Program-made: the position numbers and the translations under genes
Assembly: GCF_963675815.1 (NCBI RefSeq)
Contig: NZ_OY776574.1
Location: forward strand, 614,001-678,000
Source of the DNA: an uncultured Desulfuromusa sp.
GTDB lineage: Bacteria; Desulfobacterota; Desulfuromonadia; Desulfuromonadales; Geopsychrobacteraceae
Length of the DNA: 64,000 nt
Direction: 5' to 3'
The notes under the pieces: generated by a model
What the model was told of the DNA's origin: nothing
The model's database searches: none
Seen by the model: the letters and a program-made list of their open reading frames with translations, nothing else
Shown here: one piece after another, positions 1 to 8,469 of the stretch
Numbering within the stretch: the first letter of the stretch is position 1
Layout of the letters: each line of letters starts with the position of its first letter

Positions 1-199
1 AAATCCCGGCATAGAGCTAGAAGCTACTGAGCCGTGCCGACTGGTCATCATTGGAGGAACAAATCTCGGCAAGAGAACGGTCTGGTGGAACCAGGTTTCC
101 AGCCGCAAAGATCTGATTGAACAAGCGAAACAGGATTGGCAGGATCAGAAATTCCCAAAAGTTTCGGGTGAAACCGAATTTATTCCGTTACCAGAATAA
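1..199 (+). CDS. Pirin family protein, C-terminal part (5' end outside the window)
   Basis: The first 66 codons of the window read as the end of a protein in one open frame, closing with TAA at 197-199. The ending (VSSRKDLIEQAKQDW, then FPKV and EFIPLP) is the typical C-terminus of pirin-like cupin proteins, where the motif follows the second beta-barrel. Pirins bind one metal in the N-terminal cupin; that half lies upstream of the window, so metal ligands cannot be checked. Some bacterial pirins act as quercetinases or redox-responsive regulators, and nothing here decides which. No clear intrinsic terminator follows the stop codon. Confidence 0.8.
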   Translation, partial: NPGIELEATEPCRLVIIGGTNLGKRTVWWNQVSSRKDLIEQAKQDWQDQKFPKVSGETEFIPLPE

Positions 200-313
200 G
201 TCTCATGTTCAATAGATACTTTTTGCTGTTGCTCTTATGGCCTGTCCCCCATCAACATTCGGTGACATGCTGATGCCGTTCCCAAGCTTGATCTGTTTGT
301 TTTTTTTACCGGA

Positions 314-360
314 GAGCCCTGCGGTTGGGGGCTCGTGAAATGGCTATCCATATGATAGCC
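314..360. repeat. Two small hairpins in the pirin to small-ORF gap
   Basis: GAGCCC (314-319) can pair with GGGCTC (329-334). Right after it, GGCTATC (342-348) pairs perfectly with GATAGCC (354-360) around a CATAT loop. A run of eight T residues lies before the first stem, not after it, so neither hairpin looks like a normal intrinsic terminator on the + strand. They sit in the leader of the next gene (start 409) and may be mRNA structure. The rest of 200-408 shows no coding signal. Confidence 0.35.
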
Positions 361-408
361 CCAAAATGATGACATTTGTTACAGCCATCAAACACAAGGA
401 GAAAATTT

Positions 409-765
409 ATGCCTCATATTGTCCTTGAACAAGCCCAGTTAACCCCTGACCTCTTCCAATCCTTAGAGCCACTGACCTTGAAAACAGACTCTGGTATTCT
501 TAAACTTGGCGAAAGATATATGAATACCACCGGGACCATAGTCCTGATTGAATCTCTAGCTATCGAAAACTCTAAAAATCAGAGTTTCTTTATTCAGTTG
601 TCACAAAAAAAATCCAGCTTAACCGTTCGGTTATTGCCTCTCACAGATCCGGAAAAAACACCCGGTGTGAAAATCCTGATGGCGAGAGTAGCCAAAAAAA
701 TCAAAGATAGTAGCTCCACCATTAGCTACGGAAAAACCAATCTACAGGATTACCTGTTATTATAA
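409..765 (+). CDS. Small uncharacterised protein (118 aa)
   Basis: I do not recognise this gene with certainty. The ATG at 409 is chosen because AAGGAGA (396-402) sits about six bases upstream; a TTG start at 376 would lack such a site. The product has no signal peptide, membrane segment or cysteine motif. It begins Met-Pro-His and then a beta-strand-like IVLE, which resembles the start of tautomerase-superfamily proteins (5-carboxymethyl-2-hydroxymuconate isomerase type), where Pro-2 becomes the catalytic N-terminal proline; the rest gives no firm support. It stands alone between two inverted repeats and appears monocistronic. The coding call is strong, the function open. Confidence 0.6.
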   Translation: MPHIVLEQAQLTPDLFQSLEPLTLKTDSGILKLGERYMNTTGTIVLIESLAIENSKNQSFFIQLSQKKSSLTVRLLPLTDPEKTPGVKILMARVAKKIKDSSSTISYGKTNLQDYLLL

Positions 766-850
766 ATGTCGTAAGCTTGATAATTCAATGGTCGGATTTT
801 TTGATGATAGCAATGACGACAACCTGAACTCACCGTCATCCAGAAATAAA

Positions 851-885
851 TTTGTCCCTGTCCGATTTCTATTGACAGGGACAAA
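851..885. repeat. Perfect 12-bp inverted repeat after the small ORF
   Basis: TTTGTCCCTGTC (851-862) is exactly complementary to GACAGGGACAAA (874-885) around an 11-base loop. It lies between the small protein and the riboswitch leader. No T-run follows on the + strand; on the - strand the stem is followed by TTTATTT. It may still serve as a transcription end or RNA-stabilising hairpin for the upstream gene. Confidence 0.5.
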
Positions 886-910
886 GAGAATACATATCAT
901 TTATTGCATT

Positions 911-1022
911 AAAGGGGAGTAGCAACCGGCGGGAGACATCGCCGGCCCGTGATTCGTCAATACGGTGGTTTTCCACCCGGACGCGGGGTTGCGACATTCA
1001 AGTCAAAATCTGCAAGACCTTT
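911..1022 (+). promoter_or_regulatory. yybP-ykoY (manganese) riboswitch aptamer upstream of htpX
   Basis: The segment carries the hallmark blocks of the yybP-ykoY aptamer in the right order. AAAGG (911-915) can form P1 with CCTTT (1018-1022). It is followed at once by the GGGGAGTAGC loop, a CCGGC/GCCGG hairpin (926-930 with 941-945), CGTCAATACGG (955-965), a GGTGG-TTTT-CCACC hairpin (964-977), and finally GCAAGACC (1012-1019). In the solved family members the GGGGAGTAGC and GCAAGACC loops dock together and bind Mn2+ and Mg2+. The aptamer sits about 85 bases before the htpX start with no gene between. Identification rests on remembered consensus, not on a covariance search. Confidence 0.85.
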
Positions 1023-1078
1023 ATCTACAGTATGTCAACATGCTGCAGGTAGGGGTCTTTTTTCTTTTACCTGCAGCA
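1014..1078 (+). terminator. Riboswitch expression platform: terminator and competing antiterminator
   Basis: AAGACC (1014-1019), the 3' part of the aptamer, can instead pair with GGTCTT (1054-1059). Inside it CTAC/GTAG and CAGTATG-TCAA-CATGCTG pair, and T residues at 1058-1063 plus CTTTT follow, which is a complete intrinsic terminator. A second, perfect 11-bp hairpin uses TGCTGCAGGTA (1041-1051), stolen from the terminator 3' arm, with TACCTGCAGCA (1068-1078). Forming the aptamer P1 blocks the terminator, so the sequence predicts ligand-dependent readthrough (an ON switch) for htpX. Confidence 0.75.
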
Positions 1079-1105
1079 AAACAAATTTGCCTGGAGGTAA
1101 AAGTT

Positions 1106-2008
1106 ATGAACCGTATCAAAACAACTCTTCTTCTCACCAGCCTCACCTTATTGTTGGTCGCCATGGGCAGTGCCATTGGCGGCCAAACCGGGATGGTTAT
1201 TGCTTTTCTCATTGCCGGTGCAATGAATTTCTTTTCCTACTGGTATTCGGACAAAATCGTTCTCAAAATGTACAAGGCTCGGGAAGTTTCTGAAACAGAG
1301 AACCCGGCTTTTTATGGAATGGTCAAGCGTCTCTCACAACGTGCGAACCTGCCGATGCCGAAAGTCTATATCATCCCTACTGATGGTCCGAATGCTTTTG
1401 CGACCGGACGTAATCCCCAAAACGCAGCGGTAGCCGCCACAGAAGGAATTATGCGACTGCTCAGTGAGGAAGAACTCGAAGGGGTGATGGCTCATGAGCT
1501 GGCCCATGTACTGAATCGAGACACCCTCATTTCCACCATTGCTGCAACCTTTGCCGGTGCCATTGCCATGCTTGGCAATATGTTGCAGTGGGCTGCCATC
1601 TTCGGCGGTGGTCAGAGTGATGACGAAGAGGGCGGCGGGATGCTCGGAAGCCTCGCTATGGCTTTTATCGCTCCGATGGCAGCGATGCTGATCCAAATGG
1701 CCGTATCTCGTTCACGTGAATTTATGGCTGATGAGACGGGTGCTAAAATCTGTGGCAAGCCAACAGCTTTAGCCAGAGCGCTGAAAAAGCTCCACATGGG
1801 AGCTCAAACATCACCGATGCAAGAAGCAACACCTGCAACTTCACACATGTTTATTGTAAATCCGCTGAGCAGCAGATCGATGCTTAAACTGTTCTCAACT
1901 CACCCGCCGATGGAAGAACGTGTTGCTAAACTTGAGGCAATGGCGTTGCGTCAAAATCAATTTTCAGCGCCTCAATATGGAAAACCGTTTGAAGCAAACG
2001 CCTTGTAA
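1106..2008 (+). CDS. htpX: HtpX, membrane-bound zinc metalloprotease (M48)
   Basis: The 300-residue protein matches HtpX, an inner-membrane protease that cleaves damaged or misassembled membrane proteins alongside FtsH. Two hydrophobic segments lie near residues 7-45. The zinc site is HELAH at residues 130-134, with the third ligand expected in the SREFMADETG stretch; two further hydrophobic stretches lie between the two sites. The ATG at 1106 follows CTGGAGG (1091-1097); longer readings would start inside the riboswitch. The gene is alone, followed by two tandem terminators. The manganese-type riboswitch upstream is an unexpected control for this protease. Confidence 0.93.
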   Translation: MNRIKTTLLLTSLTLLLVAMGSAIGGQTGMVIAFLIAGAMNFFSYWYSDKIVLKMYKAREVSETENPAFYGMVKRLSQRANLPMPKVYIIPTDGPNAFATGRNPQNAAVAATEGIMRLLSEEELEGVMAHELAHVLNRDTLISTIAATFAGAIAMLGNMLQWAAIFGGGQSDDEEGGGMLGSLAMAFIAPMAAMLIQMAVSRSREFMADETGAKICGKPTALARALKKLHMGAQTSPMQEATPATSHMFIVNPLSSRSMLKLFSTHPPMEERVAKLEAMALRQNQFSAPQYGKPFEANAL

Positions 2009-2035
2009 AAGCGGCGCCCCGTCAACAGTTTCAAT

Positions 2036-2063
2036 AAGGGCCAAATCCCCCCAGGCCCTTTTT
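2036..2063 (+). terminator. Intrinsic terminator 1 after htpX
   Basis: AAGGGCC (2036-2042) pairs with GGCCCTT (2054-2060) and T residues follow to 2063. It begins about 28 bases after the htpX stop. Confidence 0.8.
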
Positions 2064-2102
2064 AGCCCAGTACCCCTCCTTCTCAGGTACTGGGCTTTTT
2101 TA
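2064..2102 (+). terminator. Intrinsic terminator 2 after htpX
   Basis: AGCCCAGTACC (2064-2074) pairs perfectly over 11 bp with GGTACTGGGCT (2086-2096), and a T-run follows. It abuts terminator 1, so htpX transcription is doubly insulated from plsC. Confidence 0.85.
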
Positions 2103-2257
2103 TAAAATACCACAACATTCTAACCCGAGATTTATGAATCTGCCGGGGTATTGACAGAAGCCCCTGACTTGATCTTGACATGAGTTACGGGAATTATTTG
2201 ACGAACGCTCATGAAAATAAGTATCATAGGTGTTTATATCTTTCTGGAGGACCTTTC

Positions 2258-2968
2258 GTGCTGCGCACGTTTATTTTTTATCTATTTTTTTTCCCGGCAA
2301 CCTTTATTTCTTGCTTTATAGCCCTTTTTCTATCGCTATTCAGCCAGGACAAAACACATTCTTTTGTCCGCCTCTGGGGACGAAGCTGCCTTTTCTTTGC
2401 CGGGCTTAAAACCCAGATACAAGGGGTCGAAAACATTCCCTGTGGTTGCCCCGCAATCTATGTCTCCAACCATCAGAGTAATTTTGACATTCCAATTATT
2501 TATGCCGGTTTACCAATCCAGTTTCGCTGGATGGCAAAACAAGAACTGTTTCGGGTACCCTTTTTTGGCCTGGCCATGAAACGCAGTGGCATCATCGCCA
2601 TTGACCGATCAAACCGCCGCACCACCATGCACAGCATCATTGTCGCCGCTCAAAGAATTAAAGAGGGAACCTCTGTTATCATTTTTCCAGAAGGCACTCG
2701 CACTCCCGATGGTCAGCTGCAAAAGTTTAAAAAGGGGGCCCTGCTCATTGCGACAAAAGCACAGGTTCCTGTGGTTCCGATTGCCATTCACGGCAGCTTC
2801 CAAATCCAGCCCAAAGACCGCTGGATGGTTAAGGGTGGACCTTTACAAATTGAAATTTTGCCGCCGATATCGACCGAGGGATTGAAAAGCAGTGATCTGG
2901 ACACATTGACACATAAAGTTCATAACCAGATTGCCCAGAGCCTGCAAGGAGCCCCCAAAAATGCCTGA
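2258..2968 (+). CDS. plsC: 1-acyl-sn-glycerol-3-phosphate acyltransferase (PlsC family)
   Basis: This 236-residue membrane-associated enzyme should transfer a second acyl chain to lysophosphatidate, giving phosphatidate for membrane lipid synthesis. One or two hydrophobic helices occupy the first 30 residues. The acyltransferase signature follows: NHQSNFD (the HX4D catalytic motif) and FPEGTRTPDG (the glycerol-phosphate binding block). The start is taken as GTG at 2258 because GGAGGA (2246-2251) lies six bases upstream; an in-frame ATG at 2180 has no such site. The last eight bases overlap the RNase J start, so the two are co-translated. Confidence 0.9.
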   Translation: MLRTFIFYLFFFPATFISCFIALFLSLFSQDKTHSFVRLWGRSCLFFAGLKTQIQGVENIPCGCPAIYVSNHQSNFDIPIIYAGLPIQFRWMAKQELFRVPFFGLAMKRSGIIAIDRSNRRTTMHSIIVAAQRIKEGTSVIIFPEGTRTPDGQLQKFKKGALLIATKAQVPVVPIAIHGSFQIQPKDRWMVKGGPLQIEILPPISTEGLKSSDLDTLTHKVHNQIAQSLQGAPKNA

Positions 2969-4640
2969 TAATCCTCCTGAAACACTCCAATTACTCCCAT
3001 TTGGCGGACTTGGCGAAATCGGCATGAACATGATGGGGATTGAATATGCAGGAAAAATTCTACTAATTGATTGCGGACTCATGTTTCCTGAGGCCTATAT
3101 GTTTGGTATCGACCTGGTGTTACCGGACGTCAGCGCCCTGGAAAGCCGGACGGAAGATATCGTCGGGCTGGTCCTGACCCACGGCCATGAGGACCATATC
3201 GGGGCAATCCCGTTCCTCTGGCAGCAATTAGGGGAACCGGTGATCTATGGAACCTGTCTGACTCTTGGACTATTGCGGAACAAATTGAAAGAATTTGAAC
3301 TTGATCACCGCGTTGAGTTGGTACAGATACAGCCACGTGAAAAAATAGATCTGTCCCCCTTTGAAGTTGAACCTTATCGTGCAGCCCATTCGATTGTTGA
3401 TGGCGTTGGCCTCGCCATTCGCACCCCCGCCGGTCTCATCATTCATACAGGAGACTTCAAAATAGACCAGACTCCGGTCGACGGCGAAAACACTGATCTG
3501 ACCCGGCTGGCGGAACATGGTGAAGAAGGCGTGCTGCTGTTATTGGCTGATTCAACCAACATCGAAAATGAAGGTTATACTCTTTCAGAGAAAACAGTCG
3601 GAAAAGTTCTGGAAGAGATCATTCCCCAATGCCGGCAACGGGTGATAGTCGCAACCTTTTCATCCAATATTCATCGCATTCAGCAAATTGCCGATGCGGC
3701 AAAACTGGCCGGACGCAAAATACTGATCAACGGCCGAAGCATGGTCAGCAATGTCGACATTGCCAGACAACTCGGTTACTTGAGGATTGCGGAAGAACAG
3801 TTTACCACTCTCCGTGCCATGCGGGATCTCCCCCCGAAACAGGTTCTGATCATCACCACCGGGAGTCAGGGAGAGCCCTTAAGTGCACTGATGCGAATCG
3901 CCCTGGGAGATCATAAGCAAATTGAATTGGAATCCGGTGACACCGTCATTCTGTCATCAAAATTCATCCCTGGAAATGAAAAGGCGATCAGCGATCTGAT
4001 TAACAACCTTTATCGTCGTGGTGCTGAAGTCTTTTATGAAAAAACCAGTGAAATCCATGTCTCAGGACATGCCAGCCGGGAAGAACTGAAGCTGATCCAC
4101 AACCTGGTCAAAGCAAAATATTTTGTGCCGGTGCACGGTGAATATCGCCATCTGGTTAAGCACAAACAGTTAGCCATCGAAATGGGCCTGCCGGAAGACA
4201 ATACCCTGGTTTTAGAAAACGGCCACAAGCTCTCTGTTGGAACTGAAGGCCTCAAGCTTGGAGAACCGTTCGAAACAGGTCGGGTGTTTGTCGACGGCAA
4301 AGGAGTCGGTGACGTCGGAAAAATGGAGATCCGCGACCGCAGACACCTCGCCAATCACGGTGTCGTCATTCTGATGCTGGCCATCAATCAATCAACAGGA
4401 AAAATAGTCCAGGGACCTGAAATCTTCACCAAAGGATTTGTCCCCGAAGACAATGAGAGCAGTGACGCATTACTTGCTGATGCGAAACAGGCCGTCTGCG
4501 ATTTACTCACTGAACATAGTCAGGAGATGCTCAGTGACTGGGAAGAACTGCGGGTGGAAGTGCGGAAGGTGCTGCGGCGATGCTTTAACAAACAAATTGC
4601 CCGGCGCCCCCTGATCCTCCCCTTGATACTGGAGCTGTGA
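2961..4640 (+). CDS. rnj: Ribonuclease J (metallo-beta-lactamase / beta-CASP nuclease)
   Basis: The 559-residue product is a full-length RNase J, a 5'-exonuclease and endonuclease that matures and decays RNA. The metallo-beta-lactamase zinc motif is HGHEDH at about residues 74-79, and the beta-CASP region and C-terminal domain are both present (HVSGHAS and the late VHGEYRHL block are visible). ATG at 2961 follows AAGGA (2946-2950) and overlaps plsC in the arrangement ATGCCTGA. A longer TTG start at 2931 is less likely. Organisms with RNase J often lean on it for 5'-end-dependent decay. No clear terminator was seen before ftsK. Confidence 0.93.
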   Translation: MPDNPPETLQLLPFGGLGEIGMNMMGIEYAGKILLIDCGLMFPEAYMFGIDLVLPDVSALESRTEDIVGLVLTHGHEDHIGAIPFLWQQLGEPVIYGTCLTLGLLRNKLKEFELDHRVELVQIQPREKIDLSPFEVEPYRAAHSIVDGVGLAIRTPAGLIIHTGDFKIDQTPVDGENTDLTRLAEHGEEGVLLLLADSTNIENEGYTLSEKTVGKVLEEIIPQCRQRVIVATFSSNIHRIQQIADAAKLAGRKILINGRSMVSNVDIARQLGYLRIAEEQFTTLRAMRDLPPKQVLIITTGSQGEPLSALMRIALGDHKQIELESGDTVILSSKFIPGNEKAISDLINNLYRRGAEVFYEKTSEIHVSGHASREELKLIHNLVKAKYFVPVHGEYRHLVKHKQLAIEMGLPEDNTLVLENGHKLSVGTEGLKLGEPFETGRVFVDGKGVGDVGKMEIRDRRHLANHGVVILMLAINQSTGKIVQGPEIFTKGFVPEDNESSDALLADAKQAVCDLLTEHSQEMLSDWEELRVEVRKVLRRCFNKQIARRPLILPLILEL

Positions 4641-4851
4641 CCTGAGCATCCGCAAACATGAAACCATGATCTCGCGACGGTGGATTGTTTACTGGTCGAT
4701 CGACGAATAATCAGGTATTCTCTTCCGAGATCCTGGAAAGTTATCAACCGGGTTCAACTTCATTTATTTGCATCAATAACATAGCTCCACTTCTGCTGCA
4801 GAGGAGCTCTCTGTTAAAACAGGTTCCACAAATTGAAAAGAATGAAAGCTC

Positions 4852-7128
4852 ATGAGTAAAGAAATCCCCGAAGTTCCCACAGACAACCGTATGCGCAAGG
4901 AAATTCTCGGCCTCATCTGGCTGGCATTAGGGGTTTTTCTCCTGATTTGCCTTGGCAGTTACAGTAACGATGATCCTTCATTTAACAACAATCTGAACCC
5001 TGATCGAATCAATAATCTGGTCGGTGTCTTCGGTGCCCATCTCGCAGACCTTCTCTATCAGGCTTTTGGTCTGACAGCTCTTCTCTGGCCATTGGGATGC
5101 CTGCACCTGGCATGGCGGTGGCTGAAGTTCCGTGAAGTTCATGTCCGTAGCGTCAGACTCATAGCTTTTTTCCTGTTACAGATAACTCTTGGTGGACTAT
5201 TGGCACTGAAGTTCACCGAGGTGCAACTGTTCAGCAGCCAGATCAATGAAGCAGGTGGTGCAATAGGCCGCGTTCTGGTACAGATGCTGTCGCGCTATCT
5301 CAATATTGGCGGTGCCGCTATTGTTCTGATTGTTTTCTTTCTGGTTTCTCTGATTCTTTCAACACGTTTTTCTCTGGTGCTATTCTTCGATGGTCTCTTA
5401 GAACGGTTCGGAAGACGTCTGGATCAACGCCGTGAGAGCCGTCGGTCGCGCAAAGAGATACGAAAGAAAGAAAAAAATCTTTTAGAAATCCATACACCGA
5501 CAATTGTGCAGCCAGAGCCGAAAAAACGTCTGGAAGCCCCCCAAAAGAAAGGGAAAAAACAGAAGAAGAACACTGATGAGGAAAATCAAGTCGCGTTCTC
5601 TTTTCTGGAGCCTAACGGGACCTATCATATGCCGGTATCCTCACTTTTGAACCATGATGGTGAAGATCCAAAGCCGATTGACCGTGACAGTTTAACCATG
5701 GCAGCCCGGATGCTGGAGAAGAAGCTGCTTGATTTCGGCGTCGAAGGAGATGTGGTTGAGGTCAAACCCGGACCCGTCGTCACCATGTATGAATTCGCCC
5801 CGGCCCCCGGAGTCAAAGTTAATAAAATCTCCAATCTGCAAGATGATCTGGCCATGGCACTACAAGCCGTTTCCATTCGTATCGTTGCACCGATTCCCGG
5901 ACGAGGCGTTGTCGGCATTGAAATTCCCAACAAGGATCGTGAAATTGTTTATCTGAAAGAGATTATTGAATCTGACGCATTTCAGAAAAACAGCGGTAAG
6001 CTCCCGATGGCACTTGGGAAGGATATTTTTGGCCAGGTGGTCGTGTCTGACCTCGCCAAAATGCCTCACCTCCTCGTTGCAGGGTCAACGGGAAGCGGTA
6101 AGTCCGTCTCCATCAACACGATTATTTTATCACTGCTGTACCGTGCGGCTCCTGAAGATGTGCGCCTCATCATGATTGATCCCAAAATGCTGGAGCTGTC
6201 AATTTACGAGGGTATTCCCCACCTCTTGCTGCCTGTGGTCACCAACCCGAAAAAAGCATCGCTTGCACTCGCCTGGGCGGTTCGCGAGATGGAACGCCGC
6301 TATCAATTGATGGCTGACAAAGGGGTCCGCAATCTTGAAGGTTACAACCGCAAGTTGGCCAAGGAGTCAAAAGAAGCAGAGAATCTGCCACCTGAACCGG
6401 AACCAGCAGAAGATTTTATCGACATAGATGCAGAACTGCCTGCTTTTAGCGAACCGGAAGAAGAGCTTGAACATGGCCATCTGCCATATATTGTTGTCAT
6501 TGTTGATGAGCTTGCCGATCTGATGATGGTCGCAGGTCGCGAAATCGAGGAATCAATTGCCCGTCTGGCACAGATGGCCCGCGCCGCCGGTATCCACTTG
6601 ATTCTCGCCACCCAGCGCCCAAGCGTTGACGTTATCACCGGTTTAATCAAGGCAAATTTTCCGACAAGAATCTCATTTAAAGTTTTTTCCCGCACCGACT
6701 CTCGAACCATCCTTGATTCTATGGGAGCCGAAACTCTGCTGGGCATGGGTGACATGCTTTTCCTCCCTCCCGGGGTCGGTTATCTGCAACGTGTCCACGG
6801 TGCTTTCGTCTCGGAGCTTGAAGTGCAACGGGTGGTTGACTTCCTCGCCAAACAAGGCAAACCGACCTATGACAATTCAATCCTCAAAGCTCCTCCGACG
6901 GCGGTTGCTGATGGGGTCGAAGAAGAAGCTTATGATGAACTCTGGGATGAGGCCGTAAAAATTGTCACTGATAGCCGTCAGGCATCCATTTCCATGGTGC
7001 AGCGCAGGTTACGGGTGGGTTATAACCGCGCCGCCAGAATGATTGAACGCATGGAGCTGGAAGGAATTGTCGGACCATCAGACGGCAGTGGTAAACCCCG
7101 CGAAGTTCTTGCCGGAAAAATTGAATAG
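4852..7128 (+). CDS. ftsK: DNA translocase FtsK/SpoIIIE
   Basis: FtsK anchors at the division septum and pumps chromosomal DNA so the terminus can be resolved by XerCD. The 758-residue protein has four or so N-terminal membrane helices (about 17-190), a basic and charged linker (about 190-260), the FtsK alpha/beta motor with Walker A GSTGSGKS (about 411-418) and a Walker B-type VVIVDELADLM, and a C-terminal winged-helix gamma domain (from about 690, VQRRLRVGYNRAARMIERME), which reads KOPS sites. The linker is short compared with E. coli FtsK. ATG 4852 has only a weak upstream site (GAAAG). A clear terminator follows. Confidence 0.95.
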   Translation: MSKEIPEVPTDNRMRKEILGLIWLALGVFLLICLGSYSNDDPSFNNNLNPDRINNLVGVFGAHLADLLYQAFGLTALLWPLGCLHLAWRWLKFREVHVRSVRLIAFFLLQITLGGLLALKFTEVQLFSSQINEAGGAIGRVLVQMLSRYLNIGGAAIVLIVFFLVSLILSTRFSLVLFFDGLLERFGRRLDQRRESRRSRKEIRKKEKNLLEIHTPTIVQPEPKKRLEAPQKKGKKQKKNTDEENQVAFSFLEPNGTYHMPVSSLLNHDGEDPKPIDRDSLTMAARMLEKKLLDFGVEGDVVEVKPGPVVTMYEFAPAPGVKVNKISNLQDDLAMALQAVSIRIVAPIPGRGVVGIEIPNKDREIVYLKEIIESDAFQKNSGKLPMALGKDIFGQVVVSDLAKMPHLLVAGSTGSGKSVSINTIILSLLYRAAPEDVRLIMIDPKMLELSIYEGIPHLLLPVVTNPKKASLALAWAVREMERRYQLMADKGVRNLEGYNRKLAKESKEAENLPPEPEPAEDFIDIDAELPAFSEPEEELEHGHLPYIVVIVDELADLMMVAGREIEESIARLAQMARAAGIHLILATQRPSVDVITGLIKANFPTRISFKVFSRTDSRTILDSMGAETLLGMGDMLFLPPGVGYLQRVHGAFVSELEVQRVVDFLAKQGKPTYDNSILKAPPTAVADGVEEEAYDELWDEAVKIVTDSRQASISMVQRRLRVGYNRAARMIERMELEGIVGPSDGSGKPREVLAGKIE

Positions 7129-7173
7129 ACGTCTTTACATTGTGAATTAAGACAAAGCTCAAAACCAACAAAC

Positions 7174-7216
7174 AACAAAGCCTCCCGGATATATTCTCTG
7201 GAGGCTTTGTTATTTG
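7174..7216 (+). terminator. Intrinsic terminator after ftsK
   Basis: AACAAAGCCTCC (7174-7185) is exactly complementary to GGAGGCTTTGTT (7200-7211), and TATTTGT follows. The stem is 12 bp with a 14-base loop, 45 bases after the ftsK stop. Confidence 0.85.
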
Positions 7217-7310
7217 TCCAACCCTGTCAAAGTCCTCCCACCTCAACAAAGCAATCCAGAAATGGCCCGCAACGACACAAGACCAGAACATGACGCCTCT
7301 ATAAATTCAC

Positions 7311-7367
7311 TTGACAATAGCCTTCACCACAATGTTCAATAGATCTACAGTCAATAAATATTGAACA
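7311..7367 (+). promoter_or_regulatory. Promoter -35 box and operator-like inverted repeat
   Basis: A consensus TTGACA lies at 7311-7316. Where the -10 should fall, TGTTCAAT (7333-7340) begins a perfect 8-bp inverted repeat with ATTGAACA (7360-7367), 19 bases apart, and a further TGAACA follows near 7384. No good -10 hexamer is visible, so the promoter may be weak or activated. The position, over the core promoter of a gene for a winged-helix-like protein, suggests autoregulation. Confidence 0.5.
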
Positions 7368-7409
7368 GTTAAATCATAATGAACAACAAGATCGCTATTA
7401 GAGGTTTCT

Positions 7410-8468
7410 ATGTCCAGAAAACCCATTTTCAACGATGAACAAATCATCCATAACAGTATGAAAGCAATTCGCACTCTGCCACAGACAAAAATTGATTTTA
7501 TGCTGCAAAAAATCGGTGGGCCTTTTGCGGGAACCTTTCACATTTCCGGTTCTTGGGGGGATAAATATTATTATATTAAAGTCATTCCCAAGTTAACTCC
7601 AACTCTGACCGACCTGGTGATCCACCAGATAAAAACCTCTCCGGCACCGCAAAATTCCAGTCCACTGCTGGTCAGTCATTATATTTCGCCACAAATGGCG
7701 TCTCTGCTAAAACAAAAAGGGATAGAATATGCTGATTGCGCAGGCAATCTCTACCTGAATCAGATGCCTCTCTATATTGAAATAGGGGGACAGAAGCACC
7801 CCCCCAAAGCTCCGGGGTCAGACCGTATTTTTCGTACCGCCGGTTTAAAACTGGTCTACTTATTATTGCGCAATCCGCAGGTGGTCAATGCCACCTATCG
7901 AACTCTCGCTGATGATGCCGGTATCGCCCTGGGAGCCATCGGAGACCTCTTTTCTGAATTGGAGAAACGGGGCAACATCGCAGTCGATAATAACGGGACA
8001 AGGGACCTTAAGGCTGTCGAAGAACTGCTGCAACGGTGGCAACTTGGTTATCTGGAAACCTTGCGCCCGAAATTGTTATTGCAGCGTTGCCAATTAGCAT
8101 CAGGTTATGACATCAACCAGATTCCTGAGCAGCTCCAAAAAATAGCCGTTGGCAAAGAAGTTCTTATCGGCGGGGAATTGGGGGCCGCGATATTGACGAG
8201 TAAATTCCAGCCTCAAAGCGCTGTTCTTTATTTACAGCCGGAATTACAACTGAAAACGATGTTGCAACTGCACCTTGTTCCTGACCCTGATGGCGATATC
8301 ACCTTGTTGCAACCTTTCGGCTCTCAATGCCATTGGAGTGGCTGGCAACCGGATGGCATCACCCTCGCTGATCCCCTGTTGACCTTTGCTGAACTCTATG
8401 GCAGTGCGACTGACCAGGTTGCTGACAAGCTTTACCATCAATACCTCATCCCCAGACTGGGGCATTAA
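7410..8468 (+). CDS. Uncharacterised winged-helix-like protein (AbiEi-antitoxin-like, COG4861 type)
   Basis: The 352-residue protein has no signal peptide or membrane segment. The middle (about residues 140-200) reads as a winged helix: RTAGLKLVYLLLRNP, then YRTLADDAGIALGAIGDLFSELEKRG. This layout, with a nuclease-like or NTase-like flank, resembles proteins automatically labelled type IV toxin-antitoxin AbiEi-like; I recall it as close to COG4861. No toxin nucleotidyltransferase (AbiEii) is next to it, so the toxin-antitoxin label is doubtful. It starts at ATG 7410 after AGAGG and is followed after one base by the ABC-class ATPase, with which it should be co-expressed. The function is unknown. 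Confidence 0.6.
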   Translation: MSRKPIFNDEQIIHNSMKAIRTLPQTKIDFMLQKIGGPFAGTFHISGSWGDKYYYIKVIPKLTPTLTDLVIHQIKTSPAPQNSSPLLVSHYISPQMASLLKQKGIEYADCAGNLYLNQMPLYIEIGGQKHPPKAPGSDRIFRTAGLKLVYLLLRNPQVVNATYRTLADDAGIALGAIGDLFSELEKRGNIAVDNNGTRDLKAVEELLQRWQLGYLETLRPKLLLQRCQLASGYDINQIPEQLQKIAVGKEVLIGGELGAAILTSKFQPQSAVLYLQPELQLKTMLQLHLVPDPDGDITLLQPFGSQCHWSGWQPDGITLADPLLTFAELYGSATDQVADKLYHQYLIPRLGH

Positions 8469-8469
8469 G

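Noticed and set aside
314..334. GAGCCC/GGGCTC hairpin as the pirin terminator
   Set aside because: The T-run precedes the stem and the sequence after it is not T-rich, so it does not fit an intrinsic terminator on either strand.
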